64,000 nt of DNA, taken from positions 62,001 to 126,000 of the forward strand of contig CAVVFX010000008.1 of assembly GCA_963747535.1 (NCBI GenBank), read 5' to 3'. This stretch comes from CAVVFX01 sp963747535. Its GTDB lineage: Bacteria; Acidobacteriota; Terriglobia; Bryobacterales; Bryobacteraceae. Both the position numbers and the translations under genes were made by a program. The notes beneath the pieces were generated by a model that saw only the letters and a program-made list of their open reading frames with translations, did no database searches and had not been told where the DNA came from. This document shows positions 34,851-44,400 of the stretch, one piece after another. Each line of letters starts with the position of its first letter. Positions within the stretch are counted from its first letter, which is position 1.

Positions 34851-36926
34851 TCATTTTAGCAATTCGTCGAGCATGAACTCGAACTTTTCGAGCGCGTTGA
34901 CAGGCAACTGGCAGGCGAAGTTCTCGCACAGGTAGGCCGTGGCCCGGCCTTCGAGCGGGCTCATGGCTTGCGCCTCGGGGACGTCCGCAGCCATCGCCAT
35001 CACGCGATTGGGTAGAAACCGCCGGTGAACCGCTGCCGCCAGCGCCTGCGTATCCGGCGTCCCACGCTCACCGGCGAGGATCACCTGCACGGGTTTCCCA
35101 ATGCTCCACATGTATGCCACCAGCATCTGGGGCAGGCCGGACGGCTGTTCGCTCATCTTGCGGGCGAAGGACGCCAGCGCCCGTTCGGCGGTTTCGCGCA
35201 AACCGGTATCCCCGGTAATCGCGGCCAGCCTGAACAGGTTCAGCACCGCGAGCGAATTGCCAGACGGCTCAGCGCCATCATAGTCATCCTTGACGCGCAT
35301 CACCAGGCTCGGGTCTCCTCCCGCGGTACTGAAGAACGCGCCGCCATCCCGATCTTCGAACAGCTCGATCATCCTACGAGTAAGCTGGACGGCCAACCGT
35401 AGGTCGCGCGGGTCGAAATCAGCTTCATAAAGGTCAATCAGGCCTTGCACGAATCCGGCGTAATCGTCAAGAAAGCCGGGGATGGCCGTCTCCCCATCGC
35501 GGAAACGCCGATAGAGCAAGCCGTCGACGATCATACGCTGCCCGACGAAGTCCACGGCACGACGCGCCGCCTGGGAATACCGCGGCTCCCGCAATACTGC
35601 GCCTGCCTGGGCGAAGGCCGAAATCATAAGCCCGTTCCATCCCGCCAGGACCTTATCATCCAGGTGCGGGCGGACACGCCTGGCACGCGCCAACAGCAAC
35701 TTGTCTGCCGTCTCGCGGAGCGCCGCTTCGACCCCCGCTTCGTCCACCTCGAAATGATGCGCAGTGCCAGCCAGAGTGTGCGCTTCGAACAGAATATTGC
35801 GGCCGGTGAACTCGGCATGCGGATCGTTACGCACATTGCCGTTCGACTCCACGCCGTAGCGATAACAGAACCAACTCGCCGCGGGCTGCCCTGCAAGCGC
35901 TTCGATCTCCGTCTGCGTCCAGATATAGAACGCACCCTCGCCCTTCTCATGGGGATGAGCCGGATCGATGACGCTGTCGGCATCTTCGGCTGAAAAGAAC
36001 CCGCCCTCATGGTAGGTCATGTCCAGGCGAACATAATCGAGTATCCGCCGGACCACATCCGCATAGAGCGTGTCGCCGGTAATCTGAAACGCCTCGAGAT
36101 AAGAGACGGCCAGTTGCGCCTGGTCGTAGAGCATCTTTTCGAAGTGCGGTACGAACCAGTACTCGTCGACCGAATAGCGGTGAAATCCGCCGCCAAGCTG
36201 ATCGTTCATTCCCCCTTTCGCCATGGCGCGCAAGGTGGTCAGCACCATGTTGAGCGCCTCCGGATTCCTGGTGCGGGTCCAGTAGCGGAGCAGGAAATTG
36301 TGCGTGACCGGACGCGGGAACTTGGGCGCCTGTCCGAAGCCGCCAAGGTGCGGATCGAAACTGCGCCTCCAGTTGTTAAAGCCGCTCTCGATCGCCCCGT
36401 CGTCCATCACACCCGGCGAATTGGCAATATGTTCCTGAAGCTGTTCCAGCACGTTGATGCTGGACTCCTCGATGCGTTCGCGATCCTTCTTCCAGGCATC
36501 GGCGATGCGCTCCAGCAGCGTTGGGAAACCCGCGCGTCCATAACGGTTTTCAGGAGGGAAATAAGTCCCTCCGACGAAAGGGCGCAGTTCCGGCGTGAGC
36601 CATACCGACATGGGCCAACCGCCGCTGCCGGTGGTAGCTTGCACGTAGGTCATGTAGATCCGGTCGACATCCGGACGCTCTTCGCGATCCACTTTGATAC
36701 ACACGAAGTCGCGGTTCATGAGCTCCGCGATGGCTTCGTTCTCGAACGATTCCCTCTCCATCACGTGACACCAGTGACAGGTTGAGTAGCCGATCGAAAG
36801 GAAGATCGGTTTGTTCTCGCTTCGCGCCTTGGTAAACGCCTCTTCGCCCCACGCATACCAGTCCACCGGATTGTGCGCGTGCTGGAGAAGATACGGGCTT
36901 TTTTGGTGAATCAATCGATTGGCCAT
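34851..36926 (-). CDS. DUF255 / YyaL-family thioredoxin-domain protein
   Basis: This 691-residue protein has an N-terminal thioredoxin-like domain with the family signature NRLIHQKSPYLLQHAHNPVD and a CxxC pair (Cys50, Cys53 in YSTCHWCHVM), then an (alpha/alpha)6 glycosidase-like C-terminal part (GGWPMSVWLTPE, GGGFHRYSVDEYWFVPHFEK, AGWNGLMISAFAQAG). The family (human SPATA20, bacterial YyaL) is widespread but its function is not settled; thiol redox activity is likely from the CxxC. The ATG at 36926 is preceded by AAGGAA and lies ten bases after queA. Confidence 0.93.
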   Translation of the reverse strand: MANRLIHQKSPYLLQHAHNPVDWYAWGEEAFTKARSENKPIFLSIGYSTCHWCHVMERESFENEAIAELMNRDFVCIKVDREERPDVDRIYMTYVQATTGSGGWPMSVWLTPELRPFVGGTYFPPENRYGRAGFPTLLERIADAWKKDRERIEESSINVLEQLQEHIANSPGVMDDGAIESGFNNWRRSFDPHLGGFGQAPKFPRPVTHNFLLRYWTRTRNPEALNMVLTTLRAMAKGGMNDQLGGGFHRYSVDEYWFVPHFEKMLYDQAQLAVSYLEAFQITGDTLYADVVRRILDYVRLDMTYHEGGFFSAEDADSVIDPAHPHEKGEGAFYIWTQTEIEALAGQPAASWFCYRYGVESNGNVRNDPHAEFTGRNILFEAHTLAGTAHHFEVDEAGVEAALRETADKLLLARARRVRPHLDDKVLAGWNGLMISAFAQAGAVLREPRYSQAARRAVDFVGQRMIVDGLLYRRFRDGETAIPGFLDDYAGFVQGLIDLYEADFDPRDLRLAVQLTRRMIELFEDRDGGAFFSTAGGDPSLVMRVKDDYDGAEPSGNSLAVLNLFRLAAITGDTGLRETAERALASFARKMSEQPSGLPQMLVAYMWSIGKPVQVILAGERGTPDTQALAAAVHRRFLPNRVMAMAADVPEAQAMSPLEGRATAYLCENFACQLPVNALEKFEFMLDELLK

Positions 36927-36936
36927 TCGAGTTCCT

Positions 36937-37947
36937 TCAGAGGATTAACATGCAATCGCCGTACGAGAAGAAGCGATATCGCTCCTCGACGGCATGCCGG
37001 TACGCCGCCAGCGCGAGTTCCCGCCCCGCGAACGCGCATACCAGGACCAGCAGGCTGGTGCGCGGCAAATGAAAGTTGGTCAACATCGCACCCACCCGCC
37101 GGAATTCGAATCCGGGCCAGATGAACAGATCGGTTTCGCCGGTAAGCTGTCCGGTAGCCGCGGCCGATTCCACTGTCCGGACGCTGGTGGTGCCAACCGC
37201 TACGATCCTGTTCGCGCGCCCGATAGTCTGCCATGCCTCCGGGCATACAGAATACCGCTCCGAGTGCAGCGCGTTGCGCTCCACGTGATCCTGGTGCAGC
37301 GGCTGGAATGTGCCGAGTCCCACATGGAGGGTCACACGGGCGGTTTCCGCGCCGGCAGTCCGGCATCTCGTGAGGGTTTCCGGAGTGAAGTGCAGACCGG
37401 CGGTCGGCGCGGCGACTGAGCCTCGCTCGCGCGCGAAGACCGTCTGGTAGCGCTCGCGATCCGACGCCGTATCCGGCCTCTTGATATACGGCGGAAGAGG
37501 AATATGCCCAACCCGTTCAATGGCCTCGTAGATATCGAGGCCGGTTGCAAATTGCACGGTCCGCTCTCCCAGTTCGCCCCGCGCCATGATTGTCCCGCGC
37601 AAAAAAGGCGCAAACTCCAGGCCGTCTCCGGTGCGCATCTTCCTGCCCGGGCGGACGAGTGCACGCCACGTAAATGCGTCGGCAGAGAGGGGGTGAAGAA
37701 GCAGGACCTCGATGTGCCCCGTGTGTCCGGTACGGTGCCCGTAGAGGCGCGAGGGCAGAACGCGGGAATCGTTCAGCACCAGGCAATCTCCCGCACGAAG
37801 GTACGAAGGAAGATCGCGAAACGCACGATCCTCCCAGCGCCCCTCGCGGCGATGCAAGACCAACATGCGCGACGCGTCGCGTTCGGCGAGCGGCTGCTGT
37901 GCGATCAGTTCTTCGGGAAGGGCGTAATCGAACTCGGACAGGAGCAT
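36937..37947 (-). CDS. queA: S-adenosylmethionine:tRNA ribosyltransferase-isomerase
   Basis: QueA transfers the ribosyl part of SAM to 7-aminomethyl-7-deazaguanine in tRNA, a late step of queuosine synthesis. The ATG at 37947 gives MLLSEFDYALPEELIAQQPL, the conserved N-terminus, with GGAG six bases upstream. Other signatures are VLNDSRVLPSRLYG, SVAAPTAGLHFT, LHVGLGTFQP, VAVGTTSVRTVES and NFHLPRTSLL. Length (336 residues) is normal. The frame upstream to 38109 is open but belongs to the decayed gene described next. It heads the minus-strand series with DUF255, tpx and the MurJ-like gene. Confidence 0.96.
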   Translation of the reverse strand: MLLSEFDYALPEELIAQQPLAERDASRMLVLHRREGRWEDRAFRDLPSYLRAGDCLVLNDSRVLPSRLYGHRTGHTGHIEVLLLHPLSADAFTWRALVRPGRKMRTGDGLEFAPFLRGTIMARGELGERTVQFATGLDIYEAIERVGHIPLPPYIKRPDTASDRERYQTVFARERGSVAAPTAGLHFTPETLTRCRTAGAETARVTLHVGLGTFQPLHQDHVERNALHSERYSVCPEAWQTIGRANRIVAVGTTSVRTVESAAATGQLTGETDLFIWPGFEFRRVGAMLTNFHLPRTSLLVLVCAFAGRELALAAYRHAVEERYRFFSYGDCMLIL

Positions 37948-38042
37948 CCGTCTCCAGGGTATCGTGGCTGGGTTGCAATCTGCCTCGCGGCTGGTCACGG
38001 GTGGCGCATAGCCGGGCTCAGGGCGAGGTTTTCGGTTCATAA

Positions 38043-38416
38043 AAGTTGGCTCTAAAAGACTGATGCTGCTGGTTTTATTGGTTCTCAGGTTCGTTTGGTC
38101 ATTTTGCATTTTGACGAGAAGCGAGAGATTTTGGAGAGTGCGCCGGTGCAGGCGAGAGAGGTCGGCTCTCGTAGCGGCGGATCAGGCGGGTTTCGGGGTG
38201 GTCGGCGAGGTCGCCTTGCGCAACTGCACTGGCGGGTTGGAGCTTGGAAAGACGCCGATTCAGGGCTGCATCGAAGGCTTCCCGGCGCTCGGAAGAACCA
38301 CGGACATTGATAAGGAGACCGTGGCGAAGTGCGTCCATGGAATAGCGGTGGTTTCTTTCTTCCGTCGCATGGTCGCGAGAGCACGCGTCGCTCGCTGTTG
38401 GTGTGGATAGTTTCAT
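38043..38416 (-). pseudogene. Collapsed remnant of an acidobacterial RHGLL-type hypothetical gene
   Basis: One minus-strand frame contains MDALRHGLL, EAFDAALNRRLSKLQPAS and ETRLIRRYESR. Another continues LHRRTLQNLSLLVKMQNDQ, then TNLRTNKTS, running into the queA upstream frame. The order (RHGLL start, ESR helix, short NDQTN tail) recalls a recurrent acidobacterial family of unknown function. The middle seems deleted and the frame changes near 38150. Family recognition is from memory of the pattern only. Confidence 0.4.
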
Positions 38417-38493
38417 CCTACTTTCAGCTTATAGGTGGAGTGCGCGTGCGGAGTATGCAACTACTTTGGTTGCAACGGAAAGGTGTTGTGACC

Positions 38494-38510
38494 GGCCACG
38501 GATGAACACG
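38494..38510 (-). repeat. Second copy of the TGTTCATC-type sequence
   Basis: On the minus strand CGTGTTCATCCGTGGCC resembles the element at 27571-27590. Nothing else is recognisable in the approximately 270 bases before the sigma factor gene. Confidence 0.35.
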
Positions 38511-38692
38511 GGTATTAATGGCTGTCTGTCCGCCTGACGAGTGCCCTTTTTGCTGAGAATGAAAGAGTCTTACAGGAAAGGAGATAGCGAATCCATTACC
38601 GCGACCACGGATCGCGGAGCCCACGGTGCGCAAAGCTCTAGACCCATGACCCGGAATTGATTCGGGGTAGCTGGTTTGCTAAGGTCGTCGTC

Positions 38693-39955
38693 ATGTCTGA
38701 GGGCGCGACCGAGCAGATACGCGAATTGCTCGACTCCCTTTATCGCGTGGCTTCGGGACGAATCCTGGCAACTCTGATCCGCTTGCTCGGTGATTTTGAT
38801 CTTGCCGAGGAAGCGCTGCACGAAGCCTTTGCCGCTGCTTTGGACACGTGGCCTCAGGCCGGCGTACCGGATAAACCGCGCCCCTGGATCATTTCAACCG
38901 CTCGCTTCAAAGCTATAAACAGAATGCGCCGGCGGGCGCGCTTCGACAGCGCACAGAAAGACCTCGCGCTCTACCTCGAGGCACGCAGCACCGAGACGTG
39001 TATCAGTGAGGCGCCTCATGAGGATGAGGAAATCGAGGACGACCGCCTCCGTCTCATCTTTACCTGCTGCCATCCCGCTCTGCCGCCGGAAGGACAGGTA
39101 GCGCTCACACTGCGTGAAGTTTGTGGCCTGACAACAGAGGAGATTGCCCGGGCATTTCTCGTTACGCCGGCGACGCTCGCGCAACGCATCGTGCGTGCCA
39201 AGGCCGTCATCCGCGATAAGGATATTCCTTACCAGGTGCCCGTATCGCAGGAATTACCGGCAAGGTTGGGAGCCGTACTTCAGGTCGTGTATCTGGTCTT
39301 CAACGAGGGCTATTCAGCGGGGATAACAGGAACCGAACTGAGCCGCGAGGCGATCCGCTTGGGCACGCTGCTGGTCGACTTGCTTCCAGAGCCCGAAGTG
39401 ATGGGCCTTCTGGGGCTCATGTTGCTGCACGAGTCGCGCCGCGCCGCCCGAAGCTCTCCTGAGGGAGACTTGATCCTGCTGGACCAGCAAGATCGCTCTT
39501 TGTGGAACAGAGATCAGATCGCCGAAGGCATTTCGTTCACCGAAAACGCTCTGGCATCGCGCCGCTTCGGTGCTTACACCCTGCAGGCGGCCATTGCGGC
39601 AGTCCATGCCGAGGCTTCCTCGCCGGCATCTATTGACTGGCGCCAGATCACACTGCTCTATAACCGGCTGATTCGCATTCAGCCGTCTCCGGTCGTGGAA
39701 CTCAACCGCGCAGCTGCCATCGCCATGTGCGAGGGGCCTGAGCAGGGGCTTCGACTCATCGACGCCTTGCTGGCCCGCGAGGAACTCGCCGGCTACCATC
39801 TGGCACACTCCGCCCGGGCGGACTTGTGCCGGAGACTGGGAAAGCTTGCGGAGGCGCGTGATTCGTATGAGAAGGCGCTGGCCCTGGTTTTATCGGCACG
39901 TCGGTGCGATCCGGAGCGTCGGTTCCTCGCAGGCCGGCTGAGGGAGTTGCAATAA
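38693..39955 (+). CDS. ECF42-type RNA polymerase sigma factor with C-terminal TPR-like extension
   Basis: From the ATG at 38693 the product is 420 residues, much longer than a plain ECF sigma factor. Region 2 is near LATLIRLLGDFDLAEEALHE, region 4 near LREVCGLTTEEIARAFLVTP. The DUF6596 extension follows (VVYLVFNEGYSAG, VMGLLGLMLLHESRRAAR, LYNRLIRIQPSPVVELNRAA) and ends with the DPERRFLAGRLREL motif. In ECF42 sigma factors this TPR-like extension is needed for activity and takes the place of a separate anti-sigma factor. The adjacent DGPF-type gene is the conserved partner of this group and probably its target. Confidence 0.93.
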   Translation: MSEGATEQIRELLDSLYRVASGRILATLIRLLGDFDLAEEALHEAFAAALDTWPQAGVPDKPRPWIISTARFKAINRMRRRARFDSAQKDLALYLEARSTETCISEAPHEDEEIEDDRLRLIFTCCHPALPPEGQVALTLREVCGLTTEEIARAFLVTPATLAQRIVRAKAVIRDKDIPYQVPVSQELPARLGAVLQVVYLVFNEGYSAGITGTELSREAIRLGTLLVDLLPEPEVMGLLGLMLLHESRRAARSSPEGDLILLDQQDRSLWNRDQIAEGISFTENALASRRFGAYTLQAAIAAVHAEASSPASIDWRQITLLYNRLIRIQPSPVVELNRAAAIAMCEGPEQGLRLIDALLAREELAGYHLAHSARADLCRRLGKLAEARDSYEKALALVLSARRCDPERRFLAGRLRELQ

Positions 39956-39969
39956 AAAATCAACTCTGC

Positions 39970-39996
39970 TGTCGATTTTCCCTGTCCCCGGCGACT
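39970..39996 (+). promoter_or_regulatory. Candidate ECF42-dependent promoter
   Basis: TGTCGA (39970-39975) is followed after exactly 16 bases by CGACT (39992-39996). As I recall it, the ECF42 consensus is TGTCGA at -35 and CGA(T/C) at -10 with that spacing. It lies 62 bases before the DGPF gene and just after the sigma gene, as expected for its own target. Confidence 0.65.
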
Positions 39997-40058
39997 ATAG
40001 GTTGAACGAGCCAGCGCGGAGGATTCCGCCGCTGGCCCCCAACAAAAGGAGACGGACG

Positions 40059-40463
40059 ATGAAATACATCTGTTTGGGATACATCGAGCCAGGAAAATTC
40101 GAAGGCATGACCGAGGACGAGCGACACGCAGTGTTCGACGAATGCTTTGAGCACAACGACCATCTGCGCGCCAACGGACATCTTGTCGCCGAAGTATCTC
40201 TTCAGCCTCCGGAGACCGCCGTGACCCTGTACTGGAAAAACGGCAAAGTCGCGACAACTGACGGCCCCTATGCGGAAACCAAGGAACAGCTCGGCGGCAT
40301 TCAGATCCTTGAGGCGCGAGACCTCAATCATGCCATTCAGCTTGTCTCACAGCTACCAGGCTTTAAGTATGGACTGGGACCGATTGAGATACGGCCGGTC
40401 GTGGATTTGAGCGAAATCATAAAGGAGAGCGAGCGGCGACGGCGAAAAGAGACCTCGCGATGA
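40059..40463 (+). CDS. DGPF/YCII-related protein
   Basis: The ATG at 40059 has AAAGGAG eight to nine bases upstream; the product is 134 residues. It has the YCII-like ferredoxin-type fold start MKYICLGYIEPGKF and the signature TTDGPYAETKEQLGGIQI, in which DGPY stands for the DGPF motif. Such proteins are almost always encoded beside ECF42 sigma factors and are their known target; the biochemical role is unresolved (YCII relatives include a chlorohydrolase-like fold). Its stop overlaps the start of the next frame by four bases. Confidence 0.92.
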   Translation: MKYICLGYIEPGKFEGMTEDERHAVFDECFEHNDHLRANGHLVAEVSLQPPETAVTLYWKNGKVATTDGPYAETKEQLGGIQILEARDLNHAIQLVSQLPGFKYGLGPIEIRPVVDLSEIIKESERRRRKETSR

Positions 40464-41016
40464 GGGCGGCCACGAGGGAAAGAATGATCAGGAGCATGGC
40501 CCTGGTGTTGGTAATCAGCATCTGTTTCGTGCCGAAGGCGGCGGCACAGTCGGATGAATATTCGAAAATGGCGCCTATCGACCAATACTTGATGGAAAGG
40601 AATGCTGAGATTCTGCTGGCGCCGCTCCCGATTCCATATCCAGCGACGCGACGATCCTGGTCTTGGGACGGCAAGGCTATGAAACAGCGGTCCGAGGAAA
40701 GAACGGGTTTGTGTGTATGGTGGATAGAAGGTGGATGGCGGCATTTGACTTGTCTGAGTTCTGGAATCCGAAAGTGAGAGGCGCCGAATGTCTGAATCGC
40801 CAAGCTGCGCGAGCGATATTGCCGATCGCTGATCTGCGGACGAGGATGGTGATGGCCGGCCACTCTAAGGCGGAGATCGTGTCGGCCATTAAGGCGGCGT
40901 TCCAGTTTTTGCCGGTCCTTACTGCTCCTTATCGTCGAAGGAACTGTGCCAGGCGAAAGGGCTGCCGCCGATTTTTGGGTTCGCAGTTGCAGTTGCAAAA
41001 TCGCAGCATGCCATAA
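40460..41016 (+). pseudogene. Exported protein of unknown function, frameshifted
   Basis: The first frame starts with an ATG overlapping the DGPF stop and encodes a signal peptide (SMALVLVISICFVPKAAAQ) and APIDQYLMERNAEILLA. From about 40620 the sense passes to another frame: AAPDSISSDATILVLGRQGY, then ETAVRGKNGFVCMVDRRWM, FWNPKVRGAECLNR and GHSKAEIVSAIKAAF. The switch near 40619-40621 is equivalent to losing one base modulo three. The end after about 40900 looks unrelated, so the C-terminus is probably also lost. Operon position suggests ECF42 control. I do not know the family function. Confidence 0.6.
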
Positions 41017-41456
41017 GATCGCCACGCCTCGTCGGGGCTCGTGACCTCATCGTGCATGACGTGCCTGTTCGTCAACAGACGCAGACAGCCCAATTGGGTG
41101 AGGCGGCAACATGCCGCTCCGCGGCCAAGGCAATCCAGACGCTTACGTCAGGCAAGTATGCCGTCACAAAAGAGGTTCAAGGCAGTCCCGGAGCAGCCAC
41201 GTTCGGCGATCGGGAGATCGAGTTGCCGGTAGTCCGCTCAAGACAGCCGGCAACCCTGGACCTGTCTCACTTCGATTGCGATGACTTAGCACGTCCACCT
41301 TTGTGCATCCTGCCATGTTCGTGCCGGCTGTCTGGTATCGCGTAACAAGCAAAACCTTCTCGGGGCGGTTTGAGGAGGCTGCCGAACCCGAACGTTCCGG
41401 CAGGGCTGGTGCGCAGCCGGACAGACCACACAAACGATGGTCTGTCCTACGGGTAT
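41017..41456. other. Intergenic region between the ECF42 operon and the CheB-CheR kinase gene
   Basis: An open plus-strand frame at 41052-41345 has a protein-like middle (AKAIQTLTSGKYAVTKEVQG) but no known family, no ribosome binding site and a frayed end; I do not call it a gene. The hairpin repeat at 41419-41447 closes the region. Confidence 0.5.
41419..41447. repeat. Ten-base-pair hairpin repeat of the GATGGTCTG family
   Basis: GGACAGACCA (41419-41428) and TGGTCTGTCC (41438-41447) pair perfectly around a nine-base loop. The sequence ACAAACGATGGTCTGTCCTA continues into CGGGTATTTACGG, which is also similar in the degenerate copy at 55968. It lies ten bases after the kinase gene stop on the minus strand and could serve as its transcription end. 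Confidence 0.75.
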
Positions 41457-44400
41457 TTACGGCAGCAGACCGGGGTCCTTGGGAGGCGGCGAAGAGATGG
41501 TCGCCCGAATCAGTTCGACCAGGTCGTCGAGTCGAAAGGGTTTCCGGATGAAGCGATCGACTCTGGCTGCCAGGGATGCGACAGCCATTTCCCTGCCGTA
41601 CGCGCTGGTAACAATCACGTTCATGTCAGGTCTCATGCGGCCCGCTTCCGCAAAGACCTCGCGGCTCGATGTTCCAGGCAACGTAATATCCAGGAGAAGC
41701 ACATCGATGTGGCGCTGGAAGGTTCGAATTACATCCAGGGCCGCGGATCCGTCGCTCGCCTCCAGGACCGAGAAACCTGCCTTACGGATTCTCTTCGAGA
41801 CCGCTTGCAGGAGAAATTCTTCATCTTCGACAATCAAAATGAAAGCGGACTCTTGGAGCGCACCCTCCCTGGCTGGAGAGGCGGCGACGGGATCCGGTTG
41901 GCCCGCCTGCCCGGCGCAGGGCAGCAAGATCTCAAACGTAGTGCCGGAGCCTGGCGCGCTTACCAGCCGGATGGTGCCTTGGAGGGTCCGAACAATTCCC
42001 TGGACAACGGCAAGTCCGAGGCCGTGGCCCGTGTCTTTGGTAGTAAAGAACGGGTCAAACACCCTGGCTTGCGTTTCCGGCGACATGCCCCGGCCGTTAT
42101 CAGAGACTTCCAATTGCAGGTAGTCGCCTTCGGCCAGATGTTCTAAGGTTGCCGCAATGGAGTGCGGGCCTACGGTTACCCGCCTCGTGCTCACCCGGAT
42201 CACTCCCGGTCGATCTCCCATCGCCTCTGAGGCGTTGGTGATGAGGTTCATCACAATCTGCCGCAATTGTGGGGCGTTGGCGCGAATGGCCGGAAGATCC
42301 GATGCAAGATCGGTTTCGAGCGCCGCGCGTTTCGACACCGAGACCTTGAGTAATTCGACCATCTCCTGTATGGTATGCGAAAGGTCGACCAGTTCGAGCG
42401 CCTCACTCTCTTTCCCGGCATACACCATGAGCTGACGGACAATTTCGGAACCGCGCATCGCGGTCGTTCCGATCCTTTTGAGCTCTTCTTCAGGATGCGC
42501 CCCGGCAGCAAGTTCAGCCAGGGCGACTTCGGAGAGAGCCAGCACCCCGCCCAGGAGGTTATTGAAATCGTGGGCTATACCGCTGGCCAGCGTTCCCAGG
42601 CTTTCGAGCTTCTGCTTGACAAGATTGTCCTCATGCCCGCGTTTGAGATCGGTAATATCAATGCAGGAACCGATGTAGCCGACAAAGGCGCCGCTTCGCT
42701 CGAAACGTGGAACGCCGTTATCCAGCAGCCAGCGGTACTCTCCGTCAGCCCGTCGCAACCGGTATTCCATCTGGAAACTGCGGCGCTCGCGCAACGAGGA
42801 CAAGTAGGTGGTCATGCAGCGGTCCAGGTCATGCGGATGCACGCTCTCGGTCCAACCGGTGCCCAGTTCCTGCTCCATGGTGTGGCCAGTAAAGGCCAGC
42901 CAGCGCTGGTTGAAGAAAGTGCAGGCTCCGTCGGTGCCGGCGACCCAGATCATGACCGGCGCGGTGTCGGCCATGGTGGTGAAGCGCTCTTCGCTCTCGA
43001 GGAGTGAGGCCTCGATACGCTCCAGGCTCTCAGTGACATCTTCGATGCCGAGGAGGATCTGCTGAACGTCATCGATCTGACGGGCGGTCAGCACCAGCGT
43101 TCTACGTCCAATGCCGGGGAAATCCAGTTCGGTTTCAAAACGACGGGTAGACTTGAGATCCGGCAGAATGCCGTCCAGCAAGGTGCGAACGCCCGGCACG
43201 TCCCAACAACCGTCTGAAAGGCGGTAGAGGAATTGGCCCTCGACGTCACGCGGGGATATCCGAAACATGCTGTAGAACGCTGAATTTGCAATTTTGATCC
43301 GCAGGTCAGCGTCCAATACTACGAGGGGTACCGGTACTGTCTCGATGATCTGCGTGGCGAAGTCGCGCGCTTCGGCCAACACCAGGTTGTTCGACCGTAG
43401 CTCTTCGTTGATGGTGATCAGTTCTTCGTTGGTCGATTGGAGTTCTTCTTTGGCTGTCGCCAACTCTTCGTTCAGGCTTTGCAACTCCTCGCTTGCAGAG
43501 GTCGCTTCCTGGACTGCATTCTGGTTCTCTTCTTCCGATGACTGACGTTCCTCCATGATCAACAAGACGCGCTGCCGGGCATCCGCAAGGTCTTTCTTCA
43601 ATTTTGCGATCTCAGTGTCCCGGGGCTGGAGGATGGGGTAAGGGCCGACTGGCGATCCCTCCGACGATGGCTCGAATAGAATCAGGAGGGCACGGGTTTG
43701 CGCGCCGCCCAGAGGGAGCACTTCGAGATTAACTTCCCCCTCAAGCGCGCCATCCTGGTAGGAGACTCGATCCTTCCGGGCCGGCTCACGGAAAATCTGC
43801 ACTTCGCGAACAAGCTTCTCGACCTCCAGGAACAGCCTGGTATCCCGAACGAGTCGCAAAAGGTTCAAACTTACTCTTCCTTCCGGCAGCTTGAGGTAAG
43901 GAGGAGTCCGTCCGATGATTTCGAGAACCTCCAGGGTTTCGTCGACCACGATACCGGCGCCGTTGTATCTGGACAGGAGTATCCGTTCGGCCTCTTTTCG
44001 CAGATCAATATCATTCCTGACCTCGCCTGCCTGAGCCCTTAACCGGCTCCTGTGACCAGCGGCGTAAAGGGGATGCCGCCGCCCCAGGGTCTCGTTCCGG
44101 GTGAAAATGGCGCGAGCGCCTTCGACTGACGAAAATAGAGGGCCCGACGCTGCTTCAGAGGGACCGAGCGCTAAGAAACAGCCAGGCTTGAGCGCGTGAT
44201 GGAAAAGGGCCATCACGCTCTGCCGAACGCTTCCCAGGAAGATCAGCACGTTCCGGCAGCTGATCAGGTCCAGTTTCGAGAAGGGAGGATCCTGAGTCAG
44301 GTCGTGGCTGCTGAAGACACACATCTCCCGCAAAGCCTTGCTGACCCGATATCCTCGATTGACCTTCACAAAATAGCGGGCCAGGCGATCCGGACCGACA

